From contig JAFGRS010000221.1 of NCBI GenBank assembly GCA_016935045.1, positions 1-7,008 of the forward strand: 7,008 nucleotides of DNA, read 5' to 3'. Below, in pieces: positions 1 through 6,533 of the stretch. Below the pieces are notes generated by a model. That model searched no databases, was not told the origin of the DNA, and saw nothing but the letters and a program-made list of their open reading frames with translations. Each line of letters opens with the position of its first letter. Position 1 is the stretch's first letter. The position numbers and the translations under genes were made by a program. This DNA is from Lentisphaeria bacterium (GTDB taxonomy: Bacteria; Verrucomicrobiota; Lentisphaeria; Oligosphaerales; JAFGRS01).

Positions 1-3000
1 CCGTCGACGGCCCGGCTGTAGGCGGTGTAGGCGGCCCCGTGGTGGAGGTTGGCGCCGTCCAGGGGCATCTGCCAGGCGGCCCCCCCCGAAGCCGGCAGCC
101 AGATCGCCTCGGCCCCGTCCTGCCAGGCGATTCCGTCCCAGGTGCTCACCGTGCCGCCCAGGACACGCAGGACCCTGACCGCCACGGAGGCGATGGCCGT
201 CCGGTCGTCCGTCGCGGTCCCCTCGACGCGGCCCGGCCACGTCGCCGGGCCGTAGGGGCCCTGCGTGGCCACCAGGGATGTGGGCGCCGCGGCATCGTAC
301 AGGAACACCGCGGCTGCCGGCATGGGCTGCGTGTTTCCCGCGGCATCGGTGGCACGGCTGGCGGCCTCGTAGGACTCGCCGTGGAGCAGGTTCCCCACGG
401 CCAGGCCCAGGGACCATGCCGTGGTCCCCGTCGCGGGGAGCCACGACTCCTCTGCCGCCCAGGTTGTGCCGTTCCAACGGAATCCGTCCGAGAGGCGTGT
501 GCAGCGCACCTCGACGGAGGCGACGCCGCTGAGCGCGTCCGCGGCCGTGCCGGTCACCGCCCCGGGCCAACTGCCGGGCCCGTAGGCAGCGGCGGGAAGG
601 GGGGTCGAGGCGGGGGCGGTTTCGTCGAGCACGACCGTGTCCTCGATCTCGAGCACGTTGCCGACTTCGTCCACGAAGCGTGCGGAGACGGTCTTGGTGC
701 CCTCTCCGCCGGTCAGTGTCCAGGCGCGTTCGCCGGCATAGGGTTCGAGGGCGGTCCAGGCCCCACCGGCGTTGCGGAATGCCATGTCGGCTGCCCCCTC
801 GATGGCCATGCTCAGGGTGACGAAACGGGTGTTGACCCCCACGGGATTGCCGGCGCCGACGGCAAACGACCCGCTCGGGGCCGAGCTGTCGAAGGCCACC
901 GTGTTCGAGGCGGGCGGAGTCTGCGGGTTGTTCGCCTGGTCCACGGCCTGACTGCCGATCAGGTAGCTCATGCCGTCCGTCAGGGCCCCGACCCCCAGCG
1001 CCAGGCTCCACGTCCCCGCCGCCACCGGGGTCTGGAGCCCCACCGCCGCGACCTGCCAGGCGGAACCGTTCCAGTAGCGGAAATCGCCGCTGCGCAGCAC
1101 GGTCACGACGACGTGCGACAACCCGGCGGGGCCGCTGTCCGCGGCGGTACCGGAGAGCGCCCCGGGCCAACTGGCCGGGCTGAACGTGCCTGCCGTAAGG
1201 ACCGTCGAGGTGGGGGCCGTCAGGTCGAGGAGGATCGAGTCACTGGTGGCGAGGGTGTTGCCGGAGACCGTGTCCCGGAACTCGCCATACACGGTCTTCG
1301 TGCCCTCGCCGGCGCTGAGGAGGAACCCGCTGAGGGTCTCCTGGAACGCTTGCCATGTCTCCGGGAACTGTACTTCGTCCTCCCGTCGGAAGCGCATTTC
1401 GAGGGGGTTTTCGGCCGTGACGGTGCAGTACAGGGTCACGGTCTGGGTGCCGGTGGCGACGGGATTGCCGTCGCCGATGGTGAAACCGCCGGAGGGGATG
1501 CTCGAATCGAAGAGGAAGGTCGAGACCGCCGCCGGGGACTCCGTGTTTCCGGCCGCGTCCACGGCCCACGCCTGGAGCGCGTAGTTGCGCGCATCGCCGC
1601 CGGCCAGCAGCGTTGCCGTGCTCAGAGGCACCGACCAGGACGTTCCCACGACAGCGGCCGCCAACGTCTGCGGCGTGGCGCTCCAGGCGCTGCCGTCCCA
1701 GTACTCCTCGCCTTCCTTGGCCGGTGCCAGGCGCTGGATGACCACGTGAACCGCCACGACGCCGCTGGTGGCATCCGTGGCCTGACCCCGCACCTGCCCG
1801 GGCCAGGAGTCCGGCCCGTACCCCCCGGTCGTCGCGATGGTGGTGACCGGCGCGGCCGTATCCAGGAAGATGGTGTCCGACAGACTCACCGGGTTCAGCG
1901 CCGCGTCGCGGTACTGGGCCTCGACGGTTTTGAGGCCGTCGCCGGCAGTCAGCGACCAGGCCCTGGTACCGGCAAAGGGCTCCCAGGCAGGCCAGAGGTC
2001 ACCCGGAACGCGGAAACGCATCTGGGCGGCGCCCAGGATGTCCGACAGCAGGGTCACGCTCGCGCTGGTCACCGCCACGGTCGTCTCGGACTCGATCCAG
2101 AACTCCCCCGCGGGGGGCGCTCCGTCGTAGGAAAACGTGCCCTCGACCGGGGGATCCTGCACCTGACCCGCACGGTCCAGCGCCCGGGCCGCAACCGCCA
2201 TCGCGACCCCCTCGGGCAGAGCCGCCTCGGGGAGCCCCACGCTCCAGGCAACCGTCCCGGAAGCCGTCACCCAAACCCCATCGGGGACCCAGCCCTCGCC
2301 ATCCCAGAACTCGGAGGTGTCCGCGCGGCCGCAGCGTACCTCGACCCGCGCCACGCCGCTGCCCGTGTCCGTGGCCGTGCCGCTGAGTTCGCCGGGCCAG
2401 GTGAGGGGCCCGTAGAGGCCCCCCGTGCCGAGGAACGCCTCCGGGGGCGTCGTGTCCAGCGTCACCGTGTCTTCGAGGGGCAGGGCGTTCCCTGCCGCGT
2501 CCCGGAACTCGCCCAGGACGGTCTTGGCGCCGTCCCCCGCGCTGAGCTGCCACGGCAGCGTCGCCGCATGGGGCAGCCATGGGCCCCAGTCCCCGTCGCT
2601 GTTCCGGAAACGCATTTCGGCGGCGCCACTGACCGCGAGGGCCAGTTCCACCGAAACCGAGGCGACGTAGGCAGGATTTCCGGGGCCGACCGACATGGCG
2701 CCGTCGGGAGGGGTCCGATCCACTTCGAGTTCGTTGGCGGTACCGTCGACGGCGCTGTTGCCTGCCGGATCGGTGGCGGTCGCCACAACCTCGTAGAGGC
2801 CCTCTGCCAGGTCTCCCCCGAGGTGGAGCGCCAGATCGAGGGTCCAGGCGCCGTCGCCGTGGTTCACCGCGGGGTACTCCCCGCCGGCCACGCCCACCAG
2901 CACCGTCGCGTCCGCTTCGCTGATGGTCCCGGTGAGCGCGGGCTTGCCGGCAGCCGTCACCAGGGGGTTCACGCCGACGCTCGGTGGGGTCAGGTCGAAG

Positions 3001-3797
3001 CGGAAGGTGGCCTCGCCGCTCGAAGCGGACCCTCCCTCACCTGTGGCAAGGACCCGGAGCGGCAGCGCTTCGCCGTCCCCCCCAAGGAGAGAGAAGGGGG
3101 CCGAATAGGGGGTGCTCCCGGCGGTCGGCGCGGACCCGTCCGTGGTGTAGAAGATCCCCGTCGCGTGCTCACTGGACAGGACCACCTCGACCGCCGCGTG
3201 GAAGTCCCCGCCCGGCGGGGTGATCTCCACCGGCCCGGCGGGATGGTAGACCAGGACGCTTCCCGCGCTCTCGTCCACGCTCTCGCTTTCCCAGATCTCG
3301 AACCCGTTGACCATGCGGACCCGGGTCGCCACGGGGGTGTTTTCGGCGAAGCTCAGCGCGAAGCTGCCGGGGGCCACGCCATGAAGAGAGAACCCGAAGA
3401 CCGCGTCACAGCTCTCGTCCGCACAGGCGGCGATGCGCCAACCGCTGTCAAACATCTCGGCCGAAAGCTGCAGCCAGAAACGGACCCGGGAGCCATCCCC
3501 CTCCGCACGCAGGAAATCCGCGGGCACCAGCACCGCCTCGGGATGGAAGCGGTTGGTGATACGCGTCGCGCTGACCCAGAACGAGTCCGCCACCAGTTCC
3601 GCCACCGGGGGGTCCAGTTCGAGCACCACCACCAGGTCCCCGAGATCCATGGCGCCGGTGACGGCGACGCGGACGTCCCCGCTCTCTCCCACGGCGATGG
3701 CGTACTCGCCCACGGAGAGCGTGGTCTCCCCCAGAAGGGAGGCCACGAGCACCCCGAGCAAGGTCGTCAGAAGCCTGAGCCTGGCAGACATGCGCAT
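1..3797 (-). CDS. Giant secreted surface protein with cohesin-like, chitobiase-C-like and repeated Ig-like domains (3' partial)
   Basis: The frame is open for 1265 codons to the window edge, so the C-terminus, where an anchor or dockerin would be expected, is not seen. The start at 3797 has GGAG 8 nt upstream; an in-frame ATG at 3791 is a weaker alternative. Residues 1-25 (MRMSARLRLLTTLLGVLVAS) are a signal peptide. Residues about 26-185 look like a cohesin-fold domain (DVRVAVTGAMDLGDLVVVLE), with C125 and C130 close together. Residues about 189-268 match the chitobiase C-terminal type (IFYTTDGSAPT, STPYSAPFSL). Residues 270-363 form an Ig-like domain (ATATDPAGN). From 366 on, two Ig-like module types alternate: A (MRFRN, GDG.KTV..FRDAAGN, LDTTAP) and B (YGP.SWPG..SGTATD, W.GSAW, AVDAAGN). 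A role as an extracellular adhesin or scaffold is inferred; no catalytic motif was found. Confidence 0.9.
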   Translation of the reverse strand, partial: MRMSARLRLLTTLLGVLVASLLGETTLSVGEYAIAVGESGDVRVAVTGAMDLGDLVVVLELDPPVAELVADSFWVSATRITNRFHPEAVLVPADFLRAEGDGSRVRFWLQLSAEMFDSGWRIAACADESCDAVFGFSLHGVAPGSFALSFAENTPVATRVRMVNGFEIWESESVDESAGSVLVYHPAGPVEITPPGGDFHAAVEVVLSSEHATGIFYTTDGSAPTAGSTPYSAPFSLLGGDGEALPLRVLATGEGGSASSGEATFRFDLTPPSVGVNPLVTAAGKPALTGTISEADATVLVGVAGGEYPAVNHGDGAWTLDLALHLGGDLAEGLYEVVATATDPAGNSAVDGTANELEVDRTPPDGAMSVGPGNPAYVASVSVELALAVSGAAEMRFRNSDGDWGPWLPHAATLPWQLSAGDGAKTVLGEFRDAAGNALPLEDTVTLDTTPPEAFLGTGGLYGPLTWPGELSGTATDTGSGVARVEVRCGRADTSEFWDGEGWVPDGVWVTASGTVAWSVGLPEAALPEGVAMAVAARALDRAGQVQDPPVEGTFSYDGAPPAGEFWIESETTVAVTSASVTLLSDILGAAQMRFRVPGDLWPAWEPFAGTRAWSLTAGDGLKTVEAQYRDAALNPVSLSDTIFLDTAAPVTTIATTGGYGPDSWPGQVRGQATDATSGVVAVHVVIQRLAPAKEGEEYWDGSAWSATPQTLAAAVVGTSWSVPLSTATLLAGGDARNYALQAWAVDAAGNTESPAAVSTFLFDSSIPSGGFTIGDGNPVATGTQTVTLYCTVTAENPLEMRFRREDEVQFPETWQAFQETLSGFLLSAGEGTKTVYGEFRDTVSGNTLATSDSILLDLTAPTSTVLTAGTFSPASWPGALSGTAADSGPAGLSHVVVTVLRSGDFRYWNGSAWQVAAVGLQTPVAAGTWSLALGVGALTDGMSYLIGSQAVDQANNPQTPPASNTVAFDSSAPSGSFAVGAGNPVGVNTRFVTLSMAIEGAADMAFRNAGGAWTALEPYAGERAWTLTGGEGTKTVSARFVDEVGNVLEIEDTVVLDETAPASTPLPAAAYGPGSWPGAVTGTAADALSGVASVEVRCTRLSDGFRWNGTTWAAEESWLPATGTTAWSLGLAVGNLLHGESYEAASRATDAAGNTQPMPAAAVFLYDAAAPTSLVATQGPYGPATWPGRVEGTATDDRTAIASVAVRVLRVLGGTVSTWDGIAWQDGAEAIWLPASGGAAWQMPLDGANLHHGAAYTAYSRAVD
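612..2702 (-). repeat. Four tandem A-B Ig-like module pairs within the giant surface gene
   Basis: The A modules lie at protein residues 366-450, 564-650, 770-862 and 976-1062, a period of 198-206 residues. B modules fill the gaps (451-563, 651-769, 863-975), and a fourth B follows at 1063-1172. A fifth B then follows directly at 1173, without an A between, and runs off the window, so the strict alternation breaks at the left edge. A modules share MRFRN or a close variant, an aromatic-rich middle, GDG.KTV, FRDAAGN and LDT.AP. B modules share YGP..WPG, GTATD, a W.G..W pair and AVDAAGN. The copies are diverged, but short DNA stretches stay nearly identical, such as CGCCCCGGGCCAACTG in the B modules near 560 and 1160. 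This indicates growth by duplication of a roughly 600-bp unit. Confidence 0.85.
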
Positions 3798-3805
3798 GGC
3801 GACGT

Positions 3806-3809
3806 CTCC
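3806..3809 (-). promoter_or_regulatory. Ribosome binding site of the giant surface gene
   Basis: GGAG on the minus strand, 8 nt before the ATG at 3797, inside the 37-nt gap after the stop of the preceding gene. It supports 3797 over the in-frame ATG at 3791 and supports cotranslation with the upstream gene. Confidence 0.6.
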
Positions 3810-3834
3810 GTACAGCGGCGCCGAGGCCGCGGCC

Positions 3835-4605
3835 TCAACGTATGGTGATCTCGCCCCCGGCCGTGTGGAAGGTCTCGATTTCGCCCCGCGCATTGGTGAA
3901 ACTGCTGCCGGCCATCACCTCCAGACGGGTGGTCCCGGACTTCAGTGCCCGCATGCGCCAGGTCGCGGAAGCGTCTTCGCGCTTGTGCGCCTCCACGTTC
4001 TTCATGCCGGGCATCCCGGCATGGATCAGGGCCAGTCGCCCGGCGGCTTCGTCCGCGTAGCACTCGATCCCGACCCGGAACTGGGACCCGACGGGGCTGG
4101 CCGTGCCGGGAACGACGGCCACAAGACGGGGATCGTACTTCAGAACCAGGGCGCAGCTCTCCAGCGCCGGCGCCAGCAGCCCTACCGTCACGTCGAACTC
4201 CTGCCCGACCGCCGCTTCGTATGTCCCCAGATCCACCGTGACACCCAGCCCGCAATCCGCCAGGTCGGCCTCCGTGAACTCCACCGGCTCGCGCTTCGTC
4301 CACGCCGCCCCCGCATCCCCGGTCGATGGCGGCGCCACGCCCGGCGCCCCCGCGGCACCCGGACCCGAAGGGGTCCTTCCCGGTGGCTCGCCGACTCCCC
4401 TGCCAGGCTCGGGTCGCGGGGTCGTCTCACCCGCCGCGTCGGGTGACTCCTTCTCCGGGGAAGGCTCGCGGCCGGTCACCGTCGGGACGGGTGTGGACGG
4501 CGTGTCCGCCTTCCCGCGCAGGTGCCGCAGAAGAAGGAACACGGCAAGCATCAGCAGGACAAGGGCGACGACCGCAAGGGCATCTCGTACACGTACACTG
4601 GCCAT
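3835..4605 (-). CDS. Membrane-anchored protein with proline-rich stalk and C-terminal cohesin-like domain
   Basis: 256 residues. Residues 8-26 (DALAVVALVLLMLAVFLLL) form one transmembrane segment or uncleaved signal anchor, followed by basic residues (RHLRGK). Residues about 33-105 are a Pro/Gly/Glu/Thr-rich linker, typical of an extracytoplasmic stalk. Residues about 115-256 resemble a cohesin-fold domain: VGQEFDVTVGLLAP, then ALVLKYDPRLVAVVPG, then ATWRMRALKSGTTRLEV, ending GGEITIR. Cohesins bind dockerins in cellulosomes, but cohesin-like domains also occur in surface proteins unrelated to cellulosomes, and I cannot name the ligand. ATG 4605 is the only good start because an in-frame TGA lies a little upstream; its ribosome binding site is weak. 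The next gene begins 37 nt after the stop, so the two are probably cotranscribed. Confidence 0.85.
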   Translation of the reverse strand: MASVRVRDALAVVALVLLMLAVFLLLRHLRGKADTPSTPVPTVTGREPSPEKESPDAAGETTPRPEPGRGVGEPPGRTPSGPGAAGAPGVAPPSTGDAGAAWTKREPVEFTEADLADCGLGVTVDLGTYEAAVGQEFDVTVGLLAPALESCALVLKYDPRLVAVVPGTASPVGSQFRVGIECYADEAAGRLALIHAGMPGMKNVEAHKREDASATWRMRALKSGTTRLEVMAGSSFTNARGEIETFHTAGGEITIR

Positions 4606-4832
4606 GGTTCGGACTCGCTGGTCTCGTGCGTTCGGCGTTTTCCGAAGGACGTCCGGTCATCCGGCCGCTTCGGCTCCCTCCTCCCCGGGATCTGCACGGC
4701 TCCAGCCCGCGGTCCCCGCTGCGGGGGCCGGGAAGCCGCTCCGGTCTGGTGGGAACGCCACGTCGCCCGGGGCGGCGCTGTAGCCGCAGGCCGTACGGAT
4801 CGCGAAGCATGCCTTCCGGACGCGCAATCGCC
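4606..4832. other. 227-bp spacer between the DUF1573 gene and the cohesin-like gene, with two hairpins
   Basis: No credible gene is seen. At 4697-4738 an imperfect nested hairpin can form: outer arms CGGCT/AGCCG and an inner GGTCCCCGC/GCGGGGGCC stem (4711-4729) with one mismatch. It has no T-run after it, so it is not a standard intrinsic terminator. A smaller hairpin, TTCGG/CCGAA with a 6-nt loop (4631-4646), lies about 26 nt upstream of the next start. I found no convincing -35/-10 pair. The gap makes cotranscription of the two flanking genes uncertain. Confidence 0.4.
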
Positions 4833-5666
4833 TCAGGGGTTGCCCTCGGCGGTCTCGCCCGCCGTGGCAGCGGCCGGCACGAGGGGCGTTGTCAGCGGCC
4901 AGCGCACCGCCGGCCGGGCCTCGCCTTCGTTGGCATTTTCCTGGGTGACCCGCGTGGATGCGGCGACCCGGGGCCGGTAGCTGATCGAGCCCGTGACTTC
5001 GGGGGTCTTGTCGGAGTCCGTGAGGACCTTGAATGCCAGGGCGTCAAAGGGTTCCGGCACGGTCCCGGGCGCCAGTTGCCGGACCAGACGCAGGGTCTGC
5101 TTGTCCTCCGCCGCCACCGCCAGCGGCAAGGTGTCCGGGCAGTCCCAGCCCTCGGGCAGCTCGACGGCCTTGATCTGGATGGCTGCTTCGGCTTCGCAGT
5201 TTTCCATGTAGACGTAGACCTGCAGGCTGTCCTGCTGCTGGCGTGCTCCGTAGGTGGTGTACTTCATGCGCAGGCCCTGGCAGTTGAAGGGGAAGCGGAT
5301 GTCCAGGCCGGCGATGGCGGTTTTGCGCTTCGGGTCGTTGGTGGTGAGGATGATCCCCTTGTTCATCTTGCCCTCGACCCCGGTGGTCCGCAGCGTGCCC
5401 GTCATCTGGGTACTCTCCCCGGGAGCCAGCTTGCTCTTCTTGAGGTCGACCTTCGTGCAGCCACACCCCGGCCGTACATTCGTGATCTCGAGTTCCGAGT
5501 CCCCCTCGTTCGCGATCTTGAAACTGAACTCGTACACCTCCTTGTTCTCGGCCTGACGGCCCCACTCGTAGGTCGCCGGCTCGAGCAGCAACACCGGATC
5601 GGCCACCAGCCGCGAGACGCACAGAGCGGCACACACCGCCCAAACCAGCCCCCAAACTCTATGCAT
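4833..5666 (-). CDS. Secreted DUF1573-domain protein
   Basis: 277 residues from ATG 5666. This start was chosen because it opens directly on a signal peptide (MHRVWGLVWAVCAALCVSRL, probable cleavage after VA at residue 22) and has AAGGG 8 nt upstream. The frame is open further upstream to an ATG at 5762, but that would bury the signal peptide. Residues about 45-125 match the DUF1573 family, an Ig-like fold of exported proteins: EFSFKIANEGDSELEITNV, the signature GCGCTK at 67-72, LAPGES near 80-84 and a GIILTTNDP strand. Further cysteines occur at about 129 and beyond. Residues about 130-250 are unassigned and probably a second beta-rich region; the tail (about 251-277) is Ala/Thr/Pro-rich and likely disordered. 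The function of DUF1573 proteins is poorly known. The context suggests cell-envelope work with the two surface-protein genes downstream. Confidence 0.88.
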   Translation of the reverse strand: MHRVWGLVWAVCAALCVSRLVADPVLLLEPATYEWGRQAENKEVYEFSFKIANEGDSELEITNVRPGCGCTKVDLKKSKLAPGESTQMTGTLRTTGVEGKMNKGIILTTNDPKRKTAIAGLDIRFPFNCQGLRMKYTTYGARQQQDSLQVYVYMENCEAEAAIQIKAVELPEGWDCPDTLPLAVAAEDKQTLRLVRQLAPGTVPEPFDALAFKVLTDSDKTPEVTGSISYRPRVAASTRVTQENANEGEARPAVRWPLTTPLVPAAATAGETAEGNP

Positions 5667-5674
5667 ACCCTGAG

Positions 5675-5679
5675 CCCTT
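5675..5679 (-). promoter_or_regulatory. Ribosome binding site of the DUF1573 gene
   Basis: AAGGG (within AAAGGG) on the minus strand, 8 nt before ATG 5666. Together with the signal peptide that starts there, it decides the start codon against the longer reading from 5762. Confidence 0.55.
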
Positions 5680-5702
5680 TCCGTTGCGTACACCCGGCCC
5701 CT

Positions 5703-5724
5703 GGTCTCCATCTCCCGGGAGACC
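5703..5724 (-). promoter_or_regulatory. Hairpin in the probable leader of the DUF1573 gene
   Basis: GGTCTCC (5703-5709) and GGAGACC (5718-5724) pair perfectly around an 8-nt loop. The overlapping 12-bp perfect palindrome TCTCCCGGGAGA (5711-5722) offers an alternative fold or a dimer-binding site. It lies about 37-58 nt upstream of the start codon. Whether it regulates the gene is unknown. Confidence 0.3.
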
Positions 5725-5828
5725 GCCATGGCCGCGAGACGATCCCCCGGCCCCGCATTCACTCAAGCGCGGCCGACGTCGTCTCCGTTACCATAACGGC
5801 GCCGTGGCATCGCGCAAGGCGCGAGGCA

Positions 5829-5836
5829 ATCGGGAT
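5829..5836. repeat. Left target-site duplication of the MITE-like element
   Basis: ATCGGGAT directly abuts the left GTAA terminus and is identical to 5943-5950. A perfect 8-bp copy on both sides of the inverted-repeat ends suggests a fairly recent insertion. Confidence 0.7.
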
Positions 5837-5942
5837 GTAATGCCTCAGTCAAACCCGCGAATGCCCGCGCGGCCGCGAGCGTTCCATGGCCCCCTGGAGC
5901 GCGAGCGTACCGCGAGCATCCCTACGTTGACTGAGGCCTTAC
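5837..5942. mobile_element. 106-bp MITE-like element, IS66-like ends
   Basis: The terminal inverted repeats are GTAATGCCTCAGTCAA (5837-5852) and, read inward from the other end, GTAAGGCCTCAGTCAA (5942-5927): 15 of 16 bases match. The interior is also partly self-complementary about the same centre (ATGCCCGCG 5861-5869 with CGCGAGCAT 5911-5919; GCGTTCCA 5879-5886 with TGGAGCGC 5895-5902), so the whole element can fold back. It is flanked by a perfect 8-bp direct repeat. There is no transposase, so movement would need one supplied in trans. Ends starting GTAA and an 8-bp duplication are both typical of the IS66 family; the family assignment is inference. Confidence 0.75.
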
Positions 5943-5950
5943 ATCGGGAT
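5943..5950. repeat. Right target-site duplication of the MITE-like element
   Basis: ATCGGGAT directly abuts the right TTAC terminus and is identical to 5829-5836. The predicted empty site would read GAGGCA-ATCGGGAT-TGTGG. Confidence 0.7.
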
Positions 5951-6153
5951 TGTGGCGGGGGGCGGGGCAGCCGCGCGTTCTCCGGGCCGTGAGCGCCAGG
6001 CAGAGGCGTCTTCTCGGCCCCGGTCTCCAGGCCTCACCCCGTGGATCGCGGGGCGCGCGCACGTGCCGCCCGACAGCATGCGGATAGCGTAGCGTCCCGT
6101 GCCGCCCCGTCAAACCCCGGAAATGGACCGGGATGGCAACGGGCCGAGAACGG

Positions 6154-6176
6154 ACGGACACAACGGACACAACGGA
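6154..6176 (+). repeat. 9-bp tandem repeat ACGGACACA, about 2.5 copies (cluster 1)
   Basis: Two exact ACGGACACA units (6154-6162, 6163-6171) and a half unit ACGGA, followed by a G-rich tract. The 23 bp are exactly complementary to part of cluster 2 in opposite orientation. Confidence 0.85.
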
Positions 6177-6246
6177 GGGGGATGGGACAGGGAGGGGGAT
6201 GGAGAGCAGAGCATCATCCATGTTGCTCCCCTCCCCATTCCGTAGG

Positions 6247-6282
6247 TGTCCGTTGTGTCCGTTGTGTCCGTTGTGTCCGTTC
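6247..6282 (+). repeat. 9-bp tandem repeat TGTCCGTTG, four copies (cluster 2)
   Basis: Four TGTCCGTTG units in a row, the last ending in C instead of G. This is the reverse complement of the cluster 1 unit. It is followed by a C/T-rich tract that mirrors the G-rich tract after cluster 1. Confidence 0.88.
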
Positions 6283-6352
6283 CCCTTCCCCCTCCGTCCC
6301 CCCGCCGCCCGCGGTCTGCGCCCGGGACGCCTGCGCCGCCGCCGTCGCGGCA

Positions 6353-6366
6353 GGCGGGCGCCCGCC
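6353..6366. repeat. 14-bp perfect GC palindrome
   Basis: GGCGGGCGCCCGCC reads the same on both strands. It lies between repeat clusters 2 and 3. It could form a cruciform or bind a dimeric protein, but chance palindromes are common at this GC content. Confidence 0.4.
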
Positions 6367-6418
6367 CTCCACGGCGGGGGATGGCGCCTCCGCGGCGCCG
6401 GTTCCTCCCCTCTCTTCC

Positions 6419-6445
6419 CTCCGTTGTGTCCGTTCGTGTCCGTTT
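6419..6445 (+). repeat. Degenerate 9-bp repeat, about three copies (cluster 3)
   Basis: CTCCGTTGTGTCCGTT followed by CGTGTCCGTT: the same unit and orientation as cluster 2, with a 1-bp insertion between copies and a C/T-rich tract after it. Confidence 0.65.
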
Positions 6446-6482
6446 CCCCCCTCCCTCCGTTTCCCCCGCCCGGCGGCGGAAA

Positions 6483-6500
6483 GCAGGCCATTCGGCCTGC
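6483..6500 (-). terminator. Perfect 7-bp stem, 4-nt loop hairpin after the SUMF1-fold gene
   Basis: On the minus strand, GCAGGCC-GAAT-GGCCTGC is followed by TTTCC, 33 nt after the stop codon at 6534. It may act as a weak intrinsic terminator, since the T-run is only three long. Stem-loops of this size just downstream of a variable region also serve as target-recognition structures in diversity-generating retroelements, so its role is open. Confidence 0.5.
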
Positions 6501-6533
6501 AAACATACAAATAACAGACGGCAATCCTGGCCC

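Larger units (their letters stand above)
5667..6533. other. 867-bp gene-free spacer rich in repeats
   Basis: No credible coding region. Open frames here are low-complexity (runs of Arg/Pro or of NGH and TDT generated by the 9-bp repeat) and none has a recognisable domain. From high to low coordinates it holds a hairpin after the SUMF1-fold gene, three 9-bp repeat clusters, a GC palindrome, a MITE-like element and a leader hairpin. Positions 5952-6153 contain nothing I can assign. The promoter of the DUF1573 gene should lie here; the best candidate I see is TTGCGC, 16 bp, TATGGT at about 5790-5817 on the minus strand, which is weak. If that is the promoter, the MITE-like element lies just upstream of it. 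Confidence 0.6.

Noticed and set aside
39..3848. A 1269-codon open frame on the plus strand opposite the giant surface gene
   Set aside because: It uses the same codon triplets as the minus-strand gene read backwards. Stops would need TTA, CTA or TCA in the real gene, codons that are very rare at this GC content. Its translation is Arg/Gly/His-rich without domains, while the minus frame shows a signal peptide and repeated Ig modules.
5667..5762. A longer DUF1573 reading starting at ATG 5762
   Set aside because: It would add 32 polar residues in front of a clean signal peptide. ATG 5666 has its own AAGGG site.
4326..5840. A 504-codon open frame on the plus strand opposite the DUF1573 gene
   Set aside because: It is the same mirror effect: it shares codon register with the DUF1573 gene, and its translation has no recognisable domain.
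6154..6445. The 9-bp repeat clusters as a CRISPR array
   Set aside because: The units are 9 bp and directly adjacent, with no unique spacers, in mixed orientation, and no cas genes are visible.
5667..6533. A DGR template repeat downstream of the candidate variable region
   Set aside because: I looked for a second copy of the adenine-free 3' segment (GTTCCGTTTGGTGTTGTC) and for an Asn-rich version of the region and found none in the window, so no template repeat is called.
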